From Lichenostomus cassidix (lineage: Eukaryota; Chordata; Aves; Passeriformes; Meliphagidae), in NCBI GenBank assembly GCA_008360975.2, contig CM039194.1, positions 12,200,426 to 12,264,425 of the forward strand: DNA of 64,000 nucleotides, written 5' to 3'. A program made the translations under genes and the position numbers. The notes below the pieces were generated by a model that worked only from the letters and a program-made list of their open reading frames with translations, searched no databases and was not told the DNA's origin. This document shows, one piece after another, positions 50,801 through 63,560 of the stretch (the first letter of the stretch is position 1; each line of letters begins with the position of its first letter).

Positions 50801-51472
50801 GTTGGGACATGGGGGGGGCAGCCCCACAAAGCCACTTGGGTCCAGGGTCCGCTCCTGCCCCATGGCCACGTTATCAACCTGCCTGTCCCACAGCCTCCTC
50901 CCCCCAAAGCTTCTTCTCCCAAAGATCAAGCCATGGCTTCCTGCCCCACCCTGTAAGCCTGGCCACCCCATCGCCACGCCTTGTCCCCGGCTGCCCCAGA
51001 GATCCAGTGACCCCCTTCAGCCCATTGCCACCCCGTGTCCCTCCCAATCCCCGAGCCACCCAATTTCCCCCATCCCACAGCTGCCCCATGTCCCCCTCCT
51101 ACAGCCGCCCCATGCCTCCCATCCCATAGCCACTCAATTCCCCCCCATCCCAAGCCACCCCGTGCCCCTGCCTTGCCTCACAGCCATGTTCTGGTCCCTT
51201 CCACGACCCTCTTGGCTCCACAGTGCCCCATTCCCACAACCTGTGTCCCAATTTCTGCCCCATAGTCACTCTACGCTGCCTTGGACCGACTGTATCCCCT
51301 TCCATCCCACAACCACCCAATATCCCCCCCTGCCCCAAGTCCCCACTGTGCCCACTTAGCCCTCCCCATGCCCCCCATCCCCATGCCCCCAGCAGTGGCA
51401 CCTCTGGGTGTCCCCAGTGTTGAGCACGGCGCTGCCGCGGTCAGAGATGAGGTCCCGCTGCTCCTCAGCCAT
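47894..51472 (-). CDS. CD74: MHC class II invariant chain (CD74), 9 coding exons, 289 aa
   Basis: Exons on the minus strand: 51472-51402, 50144-49969, 49856-49765, 49677-49624, 49425-49330, 49089-48999, 48630-48442, 48115-48023, 47901-47894; 870 nt, all phases consistent. Type II membrane protein. Seen: a cytosolic tail with an acidic/leucine endosomal sorting motif (E-E-Q-R-D-L-I, 3-9); a transmembrane helix at about 32-54; a Met-rich CLIP-like segment at about 86-104 encoded by exon 3; an N-K-T sequon at 120; the trimerisation region in exons 4-6; a thyroglobulin type-1 domain at 198-255; and a Ser/Glu-rich tail ending V-N. Role: chaperones class II alpha/beta in the ER, blocks the groove and targets it to endosomes; also a MIF receptor. 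The exon 1 donor is weak (AG|GTGCCA). Confidence 0.95.
48442..48630 (-). CDS. CD74: CD74 thyroglobulin type-1 exon (p41-like isoform)
   Basis: 189 nt, entered and left in the same phase, so skipping it keeps the frame and would yield the shorter p33-like form. Cysteines fall at residues 198, 216, 227, 234, 236, 237 and 255. The R-P-Q-C, C-W-C and final L-D-C landmarks of the domain are present. In the family this domain inhibits cysteine cathepsins. Residue 237 is an additional cysteine directly after C-W-C, where the family usually has Val. Confidence 0.9.
50985..51345. repeat. Degenerate C-rich minisatellite in CD74 intron 1
   Basis: Irregular tandem repetition of CCCATCCCACAGCYRCCC-like units with CCAATTCCCCC or CCATGTCCCCC linkers, roughly 25-30 bp each, for about 350 bp. 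It is strongly strand-asymmetric (almost no G on the plus strand). It generates long chance ORFs rich in Pro/His on plus and Gly/Trp on minus. Confidence 0.65.
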
Positions 51473-51585
51473 GGCTCCGATGGGCTCCCCGATGGCAATG
51501 CGCGCCCCGAGAGAGGCTTCTGGAAATACCCTCGGGTCCCCACCCTGCCCTGACACCCCTGGGGGGAAGCCAAGAAAAAAGTCCT

Positions 51586-51620
51586 ATTGGCTGCTGGCAG
51601 TTGCATCACTTGTTGCCAGG
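51586..51620 (-). promoter_or_regulatory. CD74: X box / Y box module of the CD74 promoter
   Basis: On the minus strand CCTGGCAACAAGTGATGCAA (51620-51601) resembles an X1 box (RFX-type CCTRGCAACAGATG) running into a CRE-like X2 element. It is followed 10 bp later by CCAAT at 51590-51586, an inverted NF-Y (Y) box. It lies 115-150 bp upstream of the CD74 start codon. Known for CD74 and class II genes: RFX, CREB and NF-Y bind such modules and recruit CIITA. The X-to-Y spacing is somewhat shorter than in class II genes, and the S box is not clear. Confidence 0.6.
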
Positions 51621-52077
51621 CAGACCTCTGCTGCACAGGTCTCCAGTTCAGAAATAATGCTGGACACAGCCGTGAGCTCCACGGCCACTCAGTGGGGCTT
51701 CGCTGCCCACCCCACGCCACGGGCAGGTCTTGGCGCCCAGCCTGGTGACACCGGTGCCGTGGGCCCGGGGGCTCTGGTACCCCTGGGGGGAACAGGAGGT
51801 GGTAAATGGGGGGCAGGAGGTGAGAAATGGGAGGTGGCGTTGGGATGGGGGAGGTGAGAAGCAACGTGTGAGGAAGAAAGTGGAGTGCAGAGGTGGGACA
51901 GGGGGTTGGGGCACCATGGGGAGGACTCCCCATGCTGAAGGGGCAGCAGGACCTTCCATGGGGGCACACTGCCAGGGTACACCCCTCCTCACTGACCTTT
52001 GCTGCTGGGGAAAAGCTGAACTTGGGCTCAAGTCCCTCCTTGAGGGTCACTTTGGAACCCCCCCTCTGCGGGGGTTC

Positions 52078-52512
52078 ATGGCCAGCACTTCTCAGGCTCA
52101 GGGGACAATGACTAAAGGACAAAGGGCTTTCAAGCCCTCCTTTGTTCTAGCACTACTCTCCTTGCTTTGCCTGCAGCAGCTTCCAGGGGCTGAACCCCCA
52201 AAGCCAGGAGAGGAGGAGCAGCCCCTCAAGGTGAGTGACCCCAAAGCACCAGTGGGAGTGGGACAATGGGGGTCTCCAGCCCCCCCACAGCCCTGCAAGT
52301 GCTACATGGGCAGGAGCAGCCATCCACCCCATGCTGCTGGGTTTTGGTGATTTTACACAATATCCCAGAGCAGCCCAGGGGTAACACAACCCCGATGCCC
52401 ATGCTGGGCTGAAGGTCACACCAAGCCCAGCACCAAGCTGGCTCCAGTGTCAGGACCCAGCACAAAAGTAGCCAGAGTTCAGTCAAAAGTGAAACTACAA
52501 ATGTGGAATTGA
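52078..52512 (+). CDS. Candidate small secreted protein (unrecognised), two exons
   Basis: Exon 1 at 52078-52230 encodes 51 residues: a charged start, then the hydrophobic run F-V-L-A-L-L-S-L-L-C-L and Q-Q-L-P-G-A, a textbook signal peptide with a plausible cleavage site after Ala. An acidic stretch and a consensus donor AAG|GTGAGT follow. An internal ATG at 52108 would also keep the signal. A possible exon 2 at 52369-52512 (acceptor TATCCCAG, phase 0) adds 47 residues with R-C-P-C and a stop, for 98 aa in all. Alternatively the strong acceptor ending at 52600 would give K-Y-stop. No family is recognised; with only two cysteines in the candidate mature part it does not fit a chemokine. It is divergent from CD74. 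It may be a chance ORF. Confidence 0.25.
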
Positions 52513-52519
52513 AAGCCAG

Positions 52520-55380
52520 GCACCACTGTTTACCTGGCAAACTCACTGGGCCGAGCAGGGACATGTTGTTTCAGCCATTCAATTTGTTTTCCTGATTCAG
52601 TACTGATCCACCCAGCAGGGACACAGGGCCAGCCCTGGGAGAGCAGACAAAGGGATCATCTCAGAGCACTTACAGGGAGTAGGACAGGGTCTCCCAGCAG
52701 ATGCTGTTCCTGGAGGAGGCATGGTGGGACAATGTTCCTGTTTCCAAGGTGCGAAAATGCAGCCCCAAATAGGGGAAGTGTTTTGGTGCCCAGAGCCTGG
52801 CTCCATCCCCAGGCTCCTGAGACCCAGCTGGGAAAGCCCTGCGTGTCCATCAGCCTCACCCCAGGTCACCTGTGATAAAGCTGTATTTAGAAACTATCAG
52901 AGGGTTTTGAAAAATTTTAAAAAATAAATAAATTTTTAAAATAATTTTTTTTTTAAAGAGAGGAAACTGAGAGAAATGGGAAGAAAGAGAAGTAAAGAAA
53001 AGGGGAAGACAAAAGGGAAAGAACAAAACAGCCTTCCACACTTTTTTTTTCTCTCCCCTCATGGGTACTGGGAGTTTTGGGGGACACATGGATTTTCCTC
53101 ACAGCCCCAGTCTCCCACTCAGCTCCTCATTTTGTGGCCACAATCCTGCCTCAAGGCCACAAGGCCACACCTCAAGGCTATGTTCCAGGAGCATTCCGTG
53201 ACCAGCCTCAGTTCTAAGGGGAACCAGAGAAAGTCTGAAGAGGAACTTAGTAAATGAAACCCCAGCGATTCCATGGAGCTGGGCCTGCTCTGCAAACCAC
53301 AAATGTGGGCGATAACTGGGGGTGGGGAATGCCTTCTCCTCCAGGCAGGCTGAGCCCCTCGAGCCCCAGCCTGGAGGGAGACTGTCAGCCCTAAGCCAGC
53401 CCTTGCTCCACACACAGATATTGCCAGTCAGCTTTTCAGTACTTCACACACACACACAACTTTCTGCCCAGAGCTACGACAGCCAGTGTTTTTTCAGTCT
53501 GTGAATTGATTTTCCAGGGAAGACACAGAACCTTTCAGAGAGCAGCTTCCATTCTGTCTGACCCTCCTCACTCTCCAGTTGCCTGAGGCTGGCACGGGAT
53601 TGTCACCACTCTGTTACCCCAAGGCTTTGTAATTGGTGCTGCCCATCAAAAATTTCACAAGTCTTTTTTTGGGGAAAAAAAGCCATCTGGAGCAAGGAGT
53701 GGTTTCAGGACTCCACTGAGGACCAGGCCGGCAGAGCAATCATTTCAGGCAGTGAGGTGGAAGAACCCAGCGGGCATTCACAGGAAGCCATTCATCACCA
53801 GCTGAGCCTCGTCTCGCAGCTCTCAGCCCACAGACCCTGCACAAAGGTTTGGAGAACAGATCCACATTTCACACCAACCCTGAGGTGACACCCTCAACAG
53901 AACAGAATCAGCCCTGAGCAAACCTGAGAGAAAGGGTGAACTGCGGAGCTCATGAGTGACCACTGAGTGTGTGGAGATGGAGCACAGCTCCCGAGCAGCC
54001 CCATGCCCTCCACAGGATGAGAATACCTGCCAGGGTGGCACACGGTGGGCAGGCACACGGGTGCCCCACCCATGCAGCCCAGGAGCCATCACCCAGCTAC
54101 AGCTACAGGAGGGCTGCAGGTGATTCAGTTCCTTGCTGAATCACCAAAGACAAGCCAGCGTCAGGCCTGTGACTGCTTAAGAGATCCATCCACGCCACTC
54201 TGACAGAGGGGTCTTTCCCTCCAGAAAGCCCCGGGACATGGGCCAGGCAGCCGCTCCTGTGCTGGGGCTCTGGTTTCCCTTCCTCATTCACCATTTCCTC
54301 TCTGGGGTTATGCATCAACACAGGAAGCTGCTTCAAAGACGTCAGGTCGGCTGAAAAACCAAAGCAATCTCTGCCTTTAATTGTGCAGCAAATCCATAGC
54401 CCAGCCTGCCCATGGCACAGCACTGCCAGGGCAGCACGTGGCACATGCTGGGTGCACAGTGACTTGGCTCAGCCAGCCCTGCACACCCAGCATGGCTCCA
54501 GCTTCCAAAGATTATGGGTTAATAGAGTAAATCCACCTTCCCATGGAGCAGACACCTTCCCATTTCTACACCTGCTCTATAAACCTGGGTGGGCAGTAGG
54601 AGTGGAAACATCTCCCACTGCAGCCAGAGATGAGCAGGGTCTGCTCAGTCTTTGCTGCAGCAAAGGATTTTTGCTGTTTTTGCTTTAGTGCTATCCCCAG
54701 AGGTGCCCCATGAAGCAGCGACGGTGAAGTCCCCTGGGACAGAGTAACTCACACTGAACAGCAACAGCTTTTACTGTACGCAAGAGTGTATCAAACACCG
54801 GAGTGGAGCTGTTGGTAACACTGTCCCAACCCCTGCTCTCCTCTGTCCTGCCCCCTGCTCCCTTCACCTCCATGTTGGCTGAGCTGCTTCTGGTTTCATG
54901 TTTTCAACACCTTCTCCACAGAGTTCAAAGAACACTTTAAGTACAGGAAAACAGTAATTTGAACGGCAAATAGTGCACGTTTAAGACAGTAAGGGAAGTT
55001 TATGCTAACATTTTCCATGGTCACATATAAAATAACAAATAAAGCACTATGGCTGTGCCAAGGGAAATGCTGGCTTAGGAACAGATGTCCAGGCAGAGGA
55101 TTTTTCCACAGAAAGGGGAAGTGATGCATTAAGCAACATTTTTCAGAAAACCCAGCAGCAGTTGCTCGCTCCCAGCCCAGCTTTCTTTTCCAGGAGATTC
55201 AAGAGATGACGACTCATTTTGAAAGCACCTTTTGCTATATGAAGCCCAAGACCCACTCTGTGGTTTTGTATCACCCAGTCTGGTTCCCCCTCAACCTAGA
55301 GGCCCAGCTCCAGAGCACAAGCCATCTGTGGACAGAATTAAACTGAAGCCCCTCAGCTTCTGAGCACACCCCAGTAAGAA
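52520..55380. other. Intergenic between CD74 and RPS14
   Basis: No gene recognised. The stretch includes an A/T-rich block (52905-52960), a (CA)n run at 53445-53459 and otherwise unique sequence with only chance ORFs. The 3' flank of RPS14 begins near 55390. Confidence 0.55.
53445..53459. repeat. (CA)n microsatellite
   Basis: Short run of CA dinucleotides, about seven copies. Confidence 0.9.
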
Positions 55381-55437
55381 AACACAGAGCTAAGCAGAGG
55401 TTTAAGAAAGTTTTAATAACAGAAGGTGCTGCACTGA

Positions 55438-57187
<1,750 letters not shown>

Positions 57188-58139
57188 CTACAGCTGTTCA
57201 GCTGATGTCCCCAGGCCGCACAGCAGTACACAAGGGAGCTCCTTTCCTTGATAATCAGCAATGCTGATTATCCCTTTGTTTAAGCATATTTATGGAAAGA
57301 GAAGACCAAGTCAAACAATTACTACAGACCAAGTACTGTCAGCATGCCCTGAGTCTGCAGACCTTTGAAATACCAGCTTGGGTTCTTCTATGCTATTGGT
57401 CTCCCGATCACAACCTTGGGACTAGCCCAGGGAAGTCTTCTGCTCCTGAACCATACACCCGAGTGATGGGGAAGGGCAGGGGCAGTACTCGGCTATGTTC
57501 GGTTTGATGGCTGGGGATCCTGTGCATCCGCTCCCAGGCACAGGAAGACGGTTCCCTATTGCCCTCTCCTGCCAACTTCTTGCTACAGCCGGCGCCCTGC
57601 ACAAGAGATGTCCAACCACCACACCGATGAAACCAACCCCAACACAACCCACGTTCACGCCGGTGGTCCCCTCTCCACAAACCGCCCCGAACATCGCCAC
57701 ATCAATTTACATCAATGTCTGCGCGGCCACTCGGGCAGCACCGTATCGCCTTCCCGGCACATCCATGGCGCGCAGGCTCCACGGACAGCGCCGTCCGCAG
57801 CCCAGCGAGGCCGACACGGCACACGCAGCACACGCTGTACCGCTGGCATCGAGCTCCGAGCGACCAACCCGCCGCGTTTCAGCGCTCACGGACGCAGCCC
57901 CGGCCGCTCAGGATCCGCGGAAGGGCCGGCCGGGGCCGAGCACCCCCAGCCGGGAGCTCCACTACTCCAGCCCGCGGCTCTCCCGCGGCCCATGGCCCCG
58001 CTCCGCCGGGCGCGCCTCCCCGGCTCCGGGCGCGCTGCCCCGCGCAGACACGGTCCCACGGGGGCGGGCGGCGGGCGCGGGGGCCGCGGCGAGGCGCGGG
58101 CGGGCGGATGGCGGCGGATGCGGCGCGGCCCGGACTCAC

Positions 58140-58176
58140 CTGCCCGTCTGCTCCGGCGGCCGCCGCGGAAAGGAAG
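58140..58176 (-). promoter_or_regulatory. RPS14: RPS14 non-coding exon 1 with 5' TOP tract
   Basis: On the minus strand the sequence CTTCCTTTCCGCGG begins at 58176, a terminal oligopyrimidine start as in nearly all ribosomal protein mRNAs. The short exon ends GGGCAG|GTGAGT at 58140, and intron 1 (58139-56983) joins it to the ATG exon. TOP tracts place translation under mTOR/LARP1 control. The start base is inferred from the tract. Confidence 0.8.
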
Positions 58177-58406
58177 CGGCGGGGTCAGGGGCCGGGGGTC
58201 ACCGCCTCACCCGGAAGGGATGGCGGGAGGTGGCGTGTCCGCTGCCGCAGGCGCACGACTGTGCCACGGTCCCGTTCCCAATCCCTGTCCCTCGCCAGCC
58301 GTCGCTGCCAAACCGTGACAGACTCTCCCGAGGCCAAGCCGGGCCGATCTCCCCAGGATAGCGCGGCCGCCTCTCCCTCGCAGAGCTCTCCCCGCCGGCC
58401 CGACCT

Positions 58407-58490
58407 CCCCAAGATGGCGGCGGGTTCTCCCCGCGTCCCTCCCCAAGATGGCGGCGGGTTCTCCCCGCCTCCCTCCCCAAGATGGCGGCG
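58407..58490 (+). repeat. Triplicated 34-bp unit with YY1-like sites
   Basis: AAGATGGCGGCGG occurs at 58411, 58445 and 58479, exactly 34 bp apart. The intervening GGTTCTCCCCGC(G/C)TCCCTCCCC segment is also repeated almost perfectly. AAGATGGCGGC is the YY1 consensus and is here in plus orientation, 235-310 bp upstream of the RPS14 start, which is transcribed the other way. Confidence 0.85.
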
Positions 58491-58899
58491 GAGCGGCTGG
58501 GTGTTGGCGCTGCTGACGGAGCCGTCCCGGGAGAGCTCTGGAAACGAATCCGTGTTAAAAACAACCGGAGGGAAATGGCTGTAATTCTAGCAAGCATCCT
58601 GCTTCCCCCCGGCTACTCCGGCTCTGCAGTGGGCTCTGCCCTGCCTCAGCTAGAGCCAGGTTGGGGAGCAGGCCTTTCCCCTCTCTCGGCTGTCGTGGCT
58701 GAGCACAGCGATACGTGGTGGTCTGATATGTATAAGTGCAGTATTTTGGTCAAGGAGCTGTTGGGGGAGGTTTCAATCGCAGCGATTCTCTCAGGAGCTC
58801 CGGCAGCTGATGGGAGAAGCAGAGCCTGCAGCTGGGAGCTGTGGGCGATGGCACAGGGACACTGCTCAGAGCTGTGACAGGGGAGGTTTGTTCACCCCT

Positions 58900-61800
58900 G
58901 CAGCAAAGACAATGGCAGTTTGTACATTTCTGCACAAAGGGGGTCCAGCAAGCAAATATTTTCTGGTTCCAAGTGATTTTAAAAGTGCTCAGGGGAGTGA
59001 GGATGGAAAAAAGGCACAATAAAATTGAGCTTGTAGTGCTGGTAAAATACTTCCTGGGCATGATCCTGCCCTTCTACCAGCTGCTTCCCCCCGGTGCTGA
59101 GCTGCCTTTGGGAAACAGAGAAACTGGGAAACTGAGCCACATGGGGCTGGGATGTGAGTAACAGACTGGGAGCACCTGTGGGTCCCTACATGGGAATGGC
59201 TGATGGACTTACAGATCTGCATGCAGAACTGTGCTCAGAGCTGGGCTGATGGAGGAGAAGCAGCTGTCTGAGGGAGGCTCCTTATAACGGCCCTGCTAGT
59301 GAGGCTGCACAGTCCCAAGGCCTGGAAACATCTGCAGGGAGGGTCCAGCACCTCTGTTCAACTGACAGTGTTTGGTGCTGGTCCATCAGAAACTTCTGAC
59401 TCCCTTCTCATGTCCATCACCTCTGCAGCTCTGGAGTGCTGTGTGTTTTTAGGGGGGCATCCACTTGCCCATACAGCCCATCCAGATTTCCCATACCTTT
59501 TCGTTTCTCTGGCTAAGCATTCCAGGATGCTCCCTCTGAGCTGCCACCAGGGAAAAGAGGTTTGGTCCTTAAGGTTCCCTGTCCCTCTCTACCCCACATC
59601 CCGCCTCCCTGTGCTGGGATTTTTCCCTGGGAAAGCTCTCTGTGCTCAGGGATGCCACTGTAACCTCGGTCTTGGCCCGTGGAACACCTTCATTTGCTCT
59701 TGTCCTTGTTACACTTTTGCCACTGCATCGGGGATCTTCCTGTTTGAATATTGAAGGAGAGGCTTTTAAAATACACTTTGGCAGAGCTGCTGTAATTCCA
59801 GCCGGGAGCTCCAGTGACAGTGGCTGTGGCCTGATTTGGAGGAAAGGGGAAGGAAGGAGTCAGCAGCAGGAGTGCTGCGGAGGTCAGCCTGCGTCAGGCC
59901 ATGTGTGCCATGGGTGATCTGTTTGAGAAGGAGCCTGGGGATGGTGAGAGGTGCACAGGCATCCAGGCAGGGTGGGTTTATCCCCACGGAGCCACGTGTG
60001 CAGTGCTGGGTGTGACAATCCTCCAGGAACGAAGACTGTACGAGCCTGTGGATGTTCCCCTGGAACAGATGCAAGCCAGAGGCAAGGAAACTGATAGGCC
60101 TTTACTTATGGGGTAACAGGCTGAAATAACCAGATGAGCTGCTAAAGGAATTAACTCATTGGTTCAAAATCCCTCAGCCCCAAAGCTGCTGGGAGACAGG
60201 CTGCTCCTCCTGGTCCCTCCAGGCTCTGGGCAGGATGGGGCTTTCTCCACTCCCTAGGACACATTCCTCCCTTTCACTTTGCCTTGCACCAGCTCTGGTG
60301 TGTCTGCAAGGGGGCTGCCCACTCTGCAAAATGTTCCTGGGGATTGAATGCCAGCTCCAGCCAGGCTGTCCTACTGCTGAGGACAGCACTGAAAGCCTTC
60401 CCCAGCTGGGATGAGAAGGGAGGCACCCTGCAGGGCCTGCAAGGATTGCATCCTCTAGCCTAGCTGGGAAGGATGCTCAGGCCATCGTGGGGTGAGTGCC
60501 AGAGATGATGTGTATTTGCTTTGAGAAATCCCCCAGATTTAGTTCCTTAATGGGTAATTAACATTCCAGCTGCTCCTTGGTAATAGCCTCTCCAGCCCAT
60601 GGGAAACCCACAGACACGGTGACGCTGCAGGCGGATTTCATAACTCAGCCGGTGACTAAACAAAAAGGCCAGGCAAATGGGAATGCTGCTCTCAACCTCT
60701 TCTCCTGCCAGGCTTTGGCCCTGGAGTAAACTGGTTCAGGCTAAGAGGGGTCAGTGGAAAGTGACTGGCCTGACCTGCGAAGGCCCCAGCTCTGGGCTTC
60801 CCACAAGCAGGAATTTTTGGCTCTCAAATATCACTGTTTCCATGGCTGCAACTTGTTCCCATGAGCCATGGACCAGTGGCCTTACTGGTGGCCTTGAAAT
60901 AGAGACTCAGAACTGGAAGAGGCCAAAATTCCCCTGCAGCAGGCTGAACCCCAGCTGTCCATCTGATACAGAGCAGGGTCTGCAGTTGGGGCTTACAGAC
61001 CCCTCAAGATGGCATCTCTCTTCTAACAGCCATGGAAAGAGACATTCAGGGTCCCAAATGTACCATTCACAGGTAAAAAAAAAAAACAATCAAACTTTTC
61101 CATTTGCTTTTAAGGCCAGTTTTGATTTCAGAAAGGCAGTTTATGCATGCACACATATAAAATGATGTGTCAGAAACAGGCGTAAGAAGATTAAAACAGA
61201 AATCTCCAACGCTGAAGTTAAAGCACTTAAGGAATTGGCAGAGACTTCAAGAGCCAGTTTCTGGTCCTAATGAAGTTGGTGGAAGTGCTGCCATGGACTT
61301 CAAGGGGACCATAATGTGGCTGTAACTCAGTAGGGAGCTGGAAGTGTTGATTAATAAATTGGAAACAATGTGGAGGAAAGCCGCTGAACTGCTTTCTGAC
61401 AGATGTGCTGAAGAAGAGCCTGTTAAGTTAAAGCACGCAGGAAAGGAGTCGGTTTCCTTTGTGTTTGCAAACAGAAGACAGGCAAGAAAAAAACACTACC
61501 TGATACTCATGTAAAATGGCAGAGCTGGTATTAATAAATCCCAGTGCTTTTCTGAGCAGCTTTCTGTTTCCAGTGAGTCGTTTTTCCTTTAAAAAAAATA
61601 TTCTCAAATGCCAGACCAAGAATTCAACAAATTCCTTTTTCTCTGAAGGAATTATTCAGTGGAAAACTTTACCGCTTGAGATTGTGGATTCTGCAGATTG
61701 TTCTTGGAGTTTTGTGCATGCCTTTGATTACTCATTGCTGGCTTTTTGCTCAATGATTTGTGCATGAATCTCCTCTGGCTGAGGTTAGCATAGCCTCAGA

Positions 61801-62790
61801 ATGCTGTTCCCGGGGGAGATACTTTTTTTCAGGCAGAGTTTGCAAATCATTTAAGGCTGAAAAAAAAATAATCCCTTTAATGCCCTTTACAGCAGTTCAC
61901 AGCCGAAAAACTTGCTGTTTGTCCCTTTTTGTTTTCTGAGCTTTCAAGTAACTTTGGCGTTTCCAAAATATTCAGGGATCTTCAGAGGAAATGCTTGTGA
62001 GGGAAGTGAAATATTTAAGGATAAGAAGTCTTTGACTTCAATGAACACTTAGAAAATTTGCAGCCATAATTGTCTGCCGTTCTTTGTGTCTCTTTCCCTA
62101 CAATTTCCTTTCTTGTTTCCCTTTTGTTTGTTTATCTGTCCTTTCCATTTGATTGAAATTGCTTCCTCGACTCCTGTTCAGTCGGAAGCTCTCCCACAAT
62201 ATGCTGCCTAAACCAAACCCAGCAGACCTCCTGCCGCATCTCATCCCCGCCGGCTGGACATGAAACTTGTCCCCATGGGCTGGACACGAAACCTGACAGG
62301 GTTGCCTTAATGCACCACAACCCTTCTAACACGGGCAGTGAGACAGACCTGGGCGGCTCAGGTGGGTGGTTAACTCTGGACCGGAGTGTGTCTCCACATG
62401 CCGGCACAGCCCCCGGCAGCCTCCGAGGGCAGGGCAGAAGTGGAGAAGCTAATTTTCCCCCTCTCTGAGGAATGAAGGGAATTTCGTGTGTTGTGCAGAT
62501 TGAAGGCAGCCAGCCCGTGACTTGGATGTGGCCCTTGAGCTTGCTTTGAAGTCAGGGCGGAAAAGCTGAAACATTGTGATGTACCAGCACCCTGAAAAGA
62601 CACCTGGGTTCTGCGGCTGGAGAGGAGGCTGGGGATAACCTCAGGCTTGACTGCCTTCAAAAATCTGACCCAAAGGCTGTGCATACACTTGCGGAAGGAT
62701 GAAAGGGCTCTGTGTAGGAGCCATCAGTAACCCCAGTTACACCAAACACACTGCCTGGGCCATACCCTTCGGGCACCCCATCGTGCTCAT
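58900..62790. other. Intergenic between RPS14 and the next CpG island
   Basis: No gene recognised. There are A/T-rich blocks at about 61090-61210 and 61480-62140 with intact CpGs and homeobox/GATA-like words; these could be regulatory. A poly-A run lies at 61076-61086. Confidence 0.5.
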
Positions 62791-62809
62791 CCCAGCAAAC
62801 AGTGGGAAT

Positions 62810-63560
62810 GTGGGGGCCGGGTGGGAGCATCGCCGGGCGGATGGATCATCACAGGCACCCCGGGCGCGGGGATCTGAGCCCTCCCGCCGGGGATTACTGC
62901 CCGGCTCACGGTCACCGCGGGGCCGGACGGGGCGAGGGGCCGGGGGCTTCGCTGGGCAGAGCACGTGCGGCGGGGGCAGCCCCTTGGTCAGCGTTCTCCC
63001 GGCCCCGCCGAGCCGCGGAGCCCCGCGCGGCCCCCGGGGCGGTGCTGGCGGGGGGCGGCGGGGGCGGTGCCTGCCCGGGCGGCGGGCGGGACGCGCCGAG
63101 CGGGGCCGGGCCGGCGGAGCGGGCGGTGGCGGCGGCCTGGCAGAGCGGAGCGGAGAGGGACGGAGCGGGCCCGGCGGCGGCAGGTACGGGCCGAGCGGGG
63201 CGGCGGCGCAGACAAAGGGCGGGCGAGGGAGCGGGCGGGCGGCAGCGCGGGCCGGGGCCGCCGGGTCTCGCACCGCCCCGGCCGGGCTGCGCCGGGGACC
63301 GGGCCCGGCGGCTCCCCCCGCCCGTCCCCACGGCGGAGCGGCCCGGTGCCCTGGGGAGCAGCCGGCCCGGGTGGAGCGGGGGTCGGGCGGGGAGCCCCCT
63401 GCCCCGAGCCGCCCCGCGGCCCCGCCAGGTCAGGGGGTCTCTCGGCACGGGGCTCGGAGCAGGCGGCGAGGCCGCGCCGTGCCCGGGGGTGCCCTCGTCC
63501 CGCCGCTCCCGGGCACCGCCGAGGAGCAGTCGAGGCCAAGCTGCAGCTCGGCGCCAGCAG
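62810..63560 (+). promoter_or_regulatory. NDST1: CpG island, probable NDST1 promoter and non-coding exon 1
   Basis: Extremely G+C- and CpG-rich island. A consensus splice donor CGGCGGCAG|GTACGG lies at 63183/63184 on the plus strand, as expected for a non-coding first exon. In mammals NDST1 (heparan sulfate N-deacetylase/N-sulfotransferase 1, Golgi) follows RPS14 in this orientation. No NDST1 coding sequence is present in the window, so the assignment rests on synteny. Long ORFs in both strands here are compositional. Confidence 0.5.

Larger units (their letters stand above)
57700..58560. promoter_or_regulatory. RPS14: CpG island at the RPS14 promoter
   Basis: Dense unmethylated-style CpG content across the RPS14 first exon and upstream to about 58560. 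The long ORFs on both strands here are by-products of the base composition. Confidence 0.75.

Noticed and set aside
50302..51129. 275-codon plus-strand ORF inside CD74 intron 1
   Set aside because: Generated by the C-rich degenerate minisatellite; low complexity and lying across a confident gene.
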